From Radiobacillus deserti (GTDB lineage: Bacteria; Bacillota; Bacilli; Bacillales; Amphibacillaceae): 64,000 bases of DNA. The stretch covers positions 2,852,001 through 2,916,000 of the forward strand of contig NZ_CP041666.1 in NCBI RefSeq assembly GCF_007301515.1, read 5' to 3'. Positions within the stretch are counted from its first letter, which is position 1, and each line of letters starts with the position of its first letter. The position numbers and the translations under genes are program-made. The notes below the pieces were generated by a model that saw only the letters and a program-made list of their open reading frames with translations, did no database searches and was not told the origin of the DNA. Shown one piece after another: positions 59,118 through 64,000 of this stretch.

Positions 59118-60468
59118 GCGTCTTCGTCTCCTTAAGCCCTTCTCTAATCGTAGGCTTTCTTCCAATAGAGTGATATTCCACTCCCGCTTCCTGCATATCT
59201 TTGATCGAATAGATATTTCTTCCATCATATACTAATGGAGTTTTCATCAGCTGCATATACCTTTCAGGCGTCACCGCTTTTATTTCTCCCCATTCTGTAA
59301 AAATAAAACAGACGTTAGCCCCATCTAATGCCTGCTCTATGTCGGAAACATATATAATCGTTCCTTTCCGATTCTTACCTTCTGGAAAAACCTTTGAAAA
59401 GTTCTCTGCTCCGACAGGGTCATAGGCAAAAATTTCCGCACCTTGATCTAATAATAATGGCACATTTTCGAGGGAGGCTGATTCCCTTAAATCATCCGTT
59501 CCTGGTTTAAAAGTCAACCCAAGCACTGCTACTTTAAGCCCGTGGAATGTGATTAGTCGGCTACTAGCTTTTTTATAAAGCAATGTCTTTTGTTCTTTAT
59601 TGACATCAATAGCAGCTTTCACTGTTTTGAGCTCATAGCCATGTTGTCGAGCCATATAGTCCAATGCTTTGGTGTCCTTCGGAAAGCATGAGCCACCAAA
59701 GCCGATACCCGCATTTAAAAACTTACTTCCAATTCGTTCGTCATAGCTCATCCCTTTCGCTACGTCTTGTATATCTGCACCGACCAACTCACAAAGATTA
59801 GCTATATCGTTCATATACGAAATTTTCAGGGCAAGAAAATCGTTGGAGGCATACTTAATCATTTCTGCTGATCTCCTATTGACAGAAACAATCGGTAAGT
59901 GGAAGGGCTCATAAATTTGAGTCAATATTTCCTCTGCCCATTTGCTTTCTGTTCCGATAATAATTCTTTCCGCATGTAACGTATCATACACAGCAGAACC
60001 TTGAGCTAAAAACTCAGGGTTGGATGCCACTTCTATCTTAACATCATGAATTAAAAAGTCTTGAATGAACTGTTCTACTTTGTCATTTGTCCCAACTGGA
60101 ACGGTAGATTTCACAACAACTAAGCAGTCTTTTTCTACAGACTCAGCAATTTGTCTAGCAACCGTTGCAATATAGGAAAGATCTGCAGACCCGTCCGGTT
60201 GTTCCGGTGTACCTACCCCTATAAAGATAGCATCAGCATCCCGATATGCAGTTCGATAATCTGTCGTATAATGAATTCTCCCAAGCTTATCATTTTTCTG
60301 CATCAACTCTTCCAGACCCGTTTCATAGATAGGGGAAACACCGGCTTTCATCGTGTTGACTTTACGTTCATCCATATCTACACACGTCACGTGATGACCG
60401 ACTTCCGCAAAACAAACACCAGCCACTAACCCAACATAACCCGTTCCAGCCACAGCAATTTTGAACAT
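59098..60468 (-). CDS. ugd: UDP-glucose 6-dehydrogenase
   Basis: This 456-residue enzyme has the N-terminal NAD motif VAGTGYVGLVAGVCFAEVGH, the EFLAQGSAVYD segment, and the catalytic Cys261 in GFGGSCFPKDT, then GLTFKPGTDDLRES. It oxidises UDP-glucose twice to UDP-glucuronate. The ATG at 60468 is chosen because AAGGAAGG lies 7 nt upstream; an in-frame TTG two codons earlier is inside that region. It is the first gene of a two-gene operon with the 4-epimerase. In B. subtilis the related TuaD serves teichuronic acid; here the glycan is unknown. Confidence 0.95.
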   Translation of the reverse strand: MFKIAVAGTGYVGLVAGVCFAEVGHHVTCVDMDERKVNTMKAGVSPIYETGLEELMQKNDKLGRIHYTTDYRTAYRDADAIFIGVGTPEQPDGSADLSYIATVARQIAESVEKDCLVVVKSTVPVGTNDKVEQFIQDFLIHDVKIEVASNPEFLAQGSAVYDTLHAERIIIGTESKWAEEILTQIYEPFHLPIVSVNRRSAEMIKYASNDFLALKISYMNDIANLCELVGADIQDVAKGMSYDERIGSKFLNAGIGFGGSCFPKDTKALDYMARQHGYELKTVKAAIDVNKEQKTLLYKKASSRLITFHGLKVAVLGLTFKPGTDDLRESASLENVPLLLDQGAEIFAYDPVGAENFSKVFPEGKNRKGTIIYVSDIEQALDGANVCFIFTEWGEIKAVTPERYMQLMKTPLVYDGRNIYSIKDMQEAGVEYHSIGRKPTIREGLKETKTLELQNT

Positions 60469-60763
60469 GCTCAAACCTTCCTTCCTAAATCATATAAAAT
60501 ACATAACATACAATAGGTTTAATATCCTTTTTAGACTATTTCCTGCAGCTATTAGGGATATTATAAGGATTGTACATAAAATCATATTTAGAATACGACG
60601 TGTAAAGTGAAAAATAAAGCTTTTAGCGTAAACTGAATTCTTATTCTCATTCGTTAATTGCTTAGTAAATCCATATGCATCGGCTACACAAGTATTTGAT
60701 TGTAAAGAAAAGTTATCTTATTCCCCTTCATTATTTCATAGTTTTACAAAAGGTGACATACAA
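60469..60763. other. Intergenic region upstream of ugd
   Basis: About 295 nt. An inverted repeat TAATATCC (60520-60527) / GGATATTA (60556-60563) lies 50-90 nt before the ugd start and might be an operator. Nothing else is recognised. Confidence 0.4.
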
Positions 60764-60800
60764 AATAAAAAACTAGCTTCCAAGACAAGGAAGCTAGTTT
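60764..60800 (-). terminator. Terminator after the HAD gene
   Basis: The 12-bp stem AAACTAGCTTCC/GGAAGCTAGTTT with a 7-nt loop is followed on the minus strand by TTTTTAT. Confidence 0.85.
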
Positions 60801-60827
60801 CTTATTTGCAGGGACAATCCAAAGCTT

Positions 60828-61595
60828 TCACACCAAGGATTTGGAAGTATCATTCCATATAAATTCTTTTTGCTCGGTTAACAAATCCGCCACTGTCGGC
60901 AGGATATAATCCGCAAGTGGTTCAAGCTGCCTTCGATTACTCGTTCCCGATAGCACACCAATCGCTAAGCCCGCTCCAGCATTCTTAGCTAAACTCAAGT
61001 CTACTACGGTATCTCCAATAACCGCCACTTCATTTGGATGTAAATTGTAGTGTTCACAAAATGCGTGTACGACACTCGGGTGTGGCTTTTTATGAGGAAA
61101 GCGATCGGCAGTTACGACAAATTCAAAGTACTTTTTTATTTGTAAGTATTCTAGACAAATATGGGTCGTTTCATAGTCATCTGCCGTCGCAATCCCCATC
61201 GTAATTCCTTTTTCCTTCAGCTGCTCTAAAAGAAAAGACAGGTTGTCGCTAGTCGGATGAATGTCTGTCACATACTTTTTGGTGAGCTCCACCATTTTGT
61301 TTGAGACATTTGCTTTAAACTCTTCCACTGTTTCCATCATGGAAGATTGACGTTGAAGGATATGAAAAAGCGCTTCGGATACGTCTTCCATGGTTCCGCC
61401 GGCAAGAATGCCATCCCCAGCTACTTGGCTTCCGTGTAAACCGATTGAATCTGCTAATTGATGAAGGATAGTCGTTCTATCTGGATTATTACCAACCATA
61501 TTCTCCAACAATTCGTGCATGGCCTTCACCCATACACTATGAAAATTCATTAATGTTCCATCTTTATCAAAGAGAATCGCCTTAATAGATGTCAA
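60828..61595 (-). CDS. HAD-family hydrolase, phosphoglycolate phosphatase-like
   Basis: This 255-residue protein has the HAD motifs: LFDKDGTL with nucleophile Asp10 and Asp12, GIATADDYET (Thr of motif II), the Lys in HKKPHPSV, and IGDTVVDLSLAKNAG (motif IV). A helical cap of about 100 residues follows motif I. It would remove phosphate from a small phosphoester. The start is a TTG only 3 nt after the stop of the PHP gene, so it is translationally coupled to it. With the PHP metallohydrolase and a binding protein upstream it suggests breakdown of an imported phosphoester, but the substrate is unknown. Confidence 0.85.
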   Translation of the reverse strand: MTSIKAILFDKDGTLMNFHSVWVKAMHELLENMVGNNPDRTTILHQLADSIGLHGSQVAGDGILAGGTMEDVSEALFHILQRQSSMMETVEEFKANVSNKMVELTKKYVTDIHPTSDNLSFLLEQLKEKGITMGIATADDYETTHICLEYLQIKKYFEFVVTADRFPHKKPHPSVVHAFCEHYNLHPNEVAVIGDTVVDLSLAKNAGAGLAIGVLSGTSNRRQLEPLADYILPTVADLLTEQKEFIWNDTSKSLV

Positions 61596-61598
61596 TGC

Positions 61599-63047
61599 CT
61601 ATAAACCTGCTTTCTGTAGCAAATTCCTCCAATTATGGATGGAGGGAGTTTTTGTACCTTTATAAATAGGATTAGAAAAGGCTAAAAGTTTTCCATCCTC
61701 CTGTCTCATTTGAAATCGAATCCATGCAAAATCAGAACCGGTTAAATCAAACGTTTCCATGATACGCTGATTTTCTATTAGTTTAGTAGTTTGGACTATC
61801 TCCCCATTGATGATCCATTCAATGATGACCGACCCTGGACTGTTCGAAACCGTTAAGGAAAATTCCACCCGGTCCGCTTTTACTGTCGAGCCAAGATGTA
61901 CTTCTTCCCCATCGGCTAACATTTCCATGTCAATAACTGGACCTCTTGATACATAAACCTTACCTTCAGCGACAGACGTTAATATAGAATTCGCTGATAG
62001 ATCCTCTGCATACACATAGGTACAAGGATCACCAATTAACGAAGGCGGGCCACCTTCCTCATAGCTTTCCTCTGGGAGAAGGTGAGAATCTGAACCACCG
62101 ATTCCTGTTAGGCGATAACCGTCGTTACATAAAGTGTTCCAGAGGATTAAGGCCTGCTCTGTCGCTTGCACATTGTCAGAGAAAGTCGGATCATTCCAAA
62201 TTTCAATCGTATCAACCTCAGACAAAGCTGTTTCTTCAAATGTCCAATGCCACGGGTTAAGCATAGGGTGGTTTATCGAACGAAGTCCCCCCGCCTGTTG
62301 CACATCTTGTAGGAGTCGGTTCATCCCAGCCTCGGATTCCATTCCACCGTCTTCACAGCTTGGTCGCCAATCTACCCATTGCTGGATCCCTAAGGCATTG
62401 AAGTGTCCTTTGGATGATGTAATTTCCACCCCTGGTATAACCAAAAGATCTGGGTCCTTTATACGCATTGTTGGAATGACATTGTGATCGGTCGCTACAA
62501 AGAAATCGAGTCCCATTTTTTTCGCTTGCTCCATATTTCTAAATGGTGTCATTTTTCCATCTGACTCATTGGTATGTGTATGAAAATCCCCTTTGTACCA
62601 CCGCTTGCCTTTTTTAAGCCACGTATTCGGTTGATATTCCTCTAAACGAAATCCACCCTCGCTACCTATCGCCCAATTCTTTTTATCGTTTCTATTTAAC
62701 GCTTGTAAAGAAAGCCTTTCGAGCGTAAAAGACAAGACAGGGGCAGATGAGTATGTCGGACAAAACATTTCCAATTTCCATTCTCCTTTTGGGATGGCCC
62801 CCGATACAGCAGAAAATGAGCTAAAGGCTGGATCTACAGCAATAATAACTTCTTTGCTCTTTTCCTCCTGTGTATAGACATATTGCCAACGAAGTTGATG
62901 GTTCGAATCCCAGAGCAGGAGGAATGCCCACGTCTTTTCTGAAAAGGAAAGAGAGATTCGCAACGCTTCTGACGTTTTATGTAAGGAAAACGCTTGTGAT
63001 ACGTGTGGTTGATTCACCGTGCACGTTTTTCCTTTTTCTATTATCAT
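61599..63047 (-). CDS. PHP-domain metallohydrolase (CehA/McbA-like)
   Basis: This 482-residue protein has an N-terminal beta-sandwich (about 1-150) and a PHP domain with the metal residues GDFHTHTNESDG, ATDHNV, PGVEITSSKGHF, NHPMLNPWHW and GGSDSHLLPEE. A small C-terminal domain follows. CehA/McbA-type PHP proteins are phosphoesterases, in some cases of the glycerophosphodiester or phosphatase class. There is no signal peptide, so it works in the cytoplasm. AAAGGAG precedes the ATG. It lies between a sugar-type binding-protein gene and a HAD phosphatase in one operon. Confidence 0.85.
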   Translation of the reverse strand: MIIEKGKTCTVNQPHVSQAFSLHKTSEALRISLSFSEKTWAFLLLWDSNHQLRWQYVYTQEEKSKEVIIAVDPAFSSFSAVSGAIPKGEWKLEMFCPTYSSAPVLSFTLERLSLQALNRNDKKNWAIGSEGGFRLEEYQPNTWLKKGKRWYKGDFHTHTNESDGKMTPFRNMEQAKKMGLDFFVATDHNVIPTMRIKDPDLLVIPGVEITSSKGHFNALGIQQWVDWRPSCEDGGMESEAGMNRLLQDVQQAGGLRSINHPMLNPWHWTFEETALSEVDTIEIWNDPTFSDNVQATEQALILWNTLCNDGYRLTGIGGSDSHLLPEESYEEGGPPSLIGDPCTYVYAEDLSANSILTSVAEGKVYVSRGPVIDMEMLADGEEVHLGSTVKADRVEFSLTVSNSPGSVIIEWIINGEIVQTTKLIENQRIMETFDLTGSDFAWIRFQMRQEDGKLLAFSNPIYKGTKTPSIHNWRNLLQKAGL

Positions 63048-63075
63048 GTAAAACTACTCCTTTCTCTTTAAAGGA

Positions 63076-63108
63076 ATCCTCTATACAGATTCTCCGCGTA
63101 TAGAGGAT
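63076..63108 (-). terminator. Hairpin between the binding-protein and PHP genes
   Basis: ATCCTCTATAC/GTATAGAGGAT is an 11-bp stem with an 11-nt loop and a poor T run. It lies 12 nt past the binding-protein stop and may stabilise that transcript or attenuate the next genes. Confidence 0.55.
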
Positions 63109-63120
63109 ATTAGTTGTCTA

Positions 63121-64000
63121 TTATTGGACGGCATCCAACGCACTTTGTGCCGTTTTTTTCGCTTCTTGCAACGCTTTTTCAGCCGATACTCCTTCAATTT
63201 CTACTTTGTCTGCCGCTATCGAAAGTGCATCTAAAATCTTTCCACCCGTAGGGTCAACGAATGGTGGAGTAGCCGATTGCGCTTGTTCTAATGGCACAAG
63301 AATTTGTGGATTTTCTTCTGCATACGCTTTAAATTCCTCTACATCTTTCGCTGATTTACGAACGGCAATATAACCTGTGCTCATCGACCAGTCGGCTGTT
63401 TTTTCAGCACTTGTGAAGAAGGATAAGAATTCAAAAGCTGCTGCTTTTTGTTCATCAGAAGCAGAGCTAGGAATTGCCCCTAATAATGCACCTGCTGCAG
63501 GTGCTGCATCATGCCCTTCCCAGCCAGGCTGTGGTGCAGCTGACACAATACTGAAATCAAGATCCCCTTGGTCTCCACTAGATCCCGTGTAACCAAATGC
63601 TTTACCTTGCATCACTTCATCAATCGTTTTGTACCAATACTCCCAGCCTTGCCCTCCATGATTAATTCCCATTGTTTTATCCTCATGGATGGCTTTACGG
63701 AAGAATTCCCAGGCTTCCACCCATTCAGGTGAATCAATCAATACTTCTTTTCCATCCTCGCTTATTATTTGTCCACCATTACTATAAGCAGCATCAATTA
63801 AGTTTCCAGATCCCCACATTGGCATCCAGCCTTTCATCCCTTTCTCCTCTTTAATTTTTGCTGCTGCTTCACCAAGAGATTCCCATGTTTTTAAATCATC
63901 TGTCGATAAACCTAATTCTTCCATCACATCGTTACGGTAGTACAGAACTTGTGTCGTTCCATACAGCGGTAATGCATATTGTGTACCATCTACCGTTCCT
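63121..64000 (-). CDS. Sugar-type ABC transporter binding protein, C-terminal part (gene starts beyond the window)
   Basis: The frame is open to the right edge, so the N-terminus with the signal peptide is outside. About 292 residues are visible, with the CUT1 binding-protein pattern: ALPLYGTTQVLYYRNDVMEE at the start, then WEFFRKAIHEDKTMG, FGYTGSSGDQGDLDF and the late FEFLSFFTSAEKTADWS segment near the ligand site. The group includes glycerol-3-phosphate (UgpB) and oligosaccharide binders. The PHP and HAD phosphatase genes downstream make a phosphorylated ligand plausible. Permease genes are not seen and may lie outside. Confidence 0.85.
   Translation of the reverse strand, partial: GTVDGTQYALPLYGTTQVLYYRNDVMEELGLSTDDLKTWESLGEAAAKIKEEKGMKGWMPMWGSGNLIDAAYSNGGQIISEDGKEVLIDSPEWVEAWEFFRKAIHEDKTMGINHGGQGWEYWYKTIDEVMQGKAFGYTGSSGDQGDLDFSIVSAAPQPGWEGHDAAPAAGALLGAIPSSASDEQKAAAFEFLSFFTSAEKTADWSMSTGYIAVRKSAKDVEEFKAYAEENPQILVPLEQAQSATPPFVDPTGGKILDALSIAADKVEIEGVSAEKALQEAKKTAQSALDAVQ

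Noticed and set aside
1..64000. CRISPR arrays, tRNA or rRNA genes, prophage, insertion-sequence transposases
   Set aside because: I looked for regularly spaced direct repeats, cloverleaf-like sequences with CCA ends and transposase or integrase motifs and found none.

Overview
The window looks like chromosome from a low-GC, spore-forming Bacillaceae bacterium. It carries a short Sda checkpoint gene, comK, an AbrB-type regulator, ROK-type XylR control, CcpA (cre) sites and strong AGGAGG ribosome binding sites. The genus cannot be fixed from sequence alone; soil, alkaliphilic or halotolerant relatives of Bacillus, Oceanobacillus or Gracilibacillus would all fit.

Layout. 1-4.2 kb: end of a glycolate oxidase operon (glcD', glcF), then kbl-tdh for threonine to glycine plus acetyl-CoA. 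4.4-6.8 kb: a polar amino-acid ABC transporter. 7-14.4 kb: miscellaneous genes, namely a DinB-like protein, a frameshifted tandem P-loop NTPase gene, an AbrB paralogue, a divergent prs paralogue, a possible spore-coat protein and a large GGDEF-EAL protein. 14.7-47.8 kb: a large glucuronoxylan utilisation island. It has xylBA, a xylo-oligosaccharide ABC transporter with GH43 xylosidase, xylR, a secreted GH10 xylanase, an operon DUF624-GH39-uxaC-GH2-Nif3-GH8 (GH8 broken), a second LplABC/Agu-like transporter, and uxuB-uxuA-GH67 with a GntR regulator. Secreted xylanase would cut the polymer, the two importers would bring in neutral and glucuronosyl oligomers, intracellular GH67/GH43/GH39 would release xylose and glucuronate, and XylAB and UxaC-UxuB-UxuA would feed the pentose-phosphate and KDG routes. 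No ATPase gene accompanies either importer, and KDG kinase and aldolase are not in the window.

Regulation in the island is readable. Three XylR-type promoters share TAGACA-N17-TATNNT with an operator over the -35 box. Two promoters share a start-site operator ACTAGTATGKTAGT, probably for the GntR regulator. Cre sites lie downstream of most starts.

47.9-57.9 kb: a J-like membrane protein, a 48-residue Sda, a decaying operon (ruined cobalamin-binding protein gene, a histidine kinase-like protein without its phospho-acceptor His, a third broken reading frame), a small sigma factor, a UMP-kinase paralogue behind a leader-peptide/terminator attenuator, a GAF-STAS protein, comK, a 2-hydroxyacid dehydrogenase and a SEC-C/TPR protein. 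58-64 kb: UDP-glucose dehydrogenase with UDP-glucuronate 4-epimerase (polysaccharide precursors), then a HAD phosphatase, a PHP metallohydrolase and a truncated sugar-type binding protein, possibly a phosphoester scavenging operon.

A dispersed 230-240 bp element with terminal inverted repeats occurs twice in opposite orientation, with a diverged third relative. I see no tRNA, rRNA, CRISPR array, insertion-sequence transposase or prophage.
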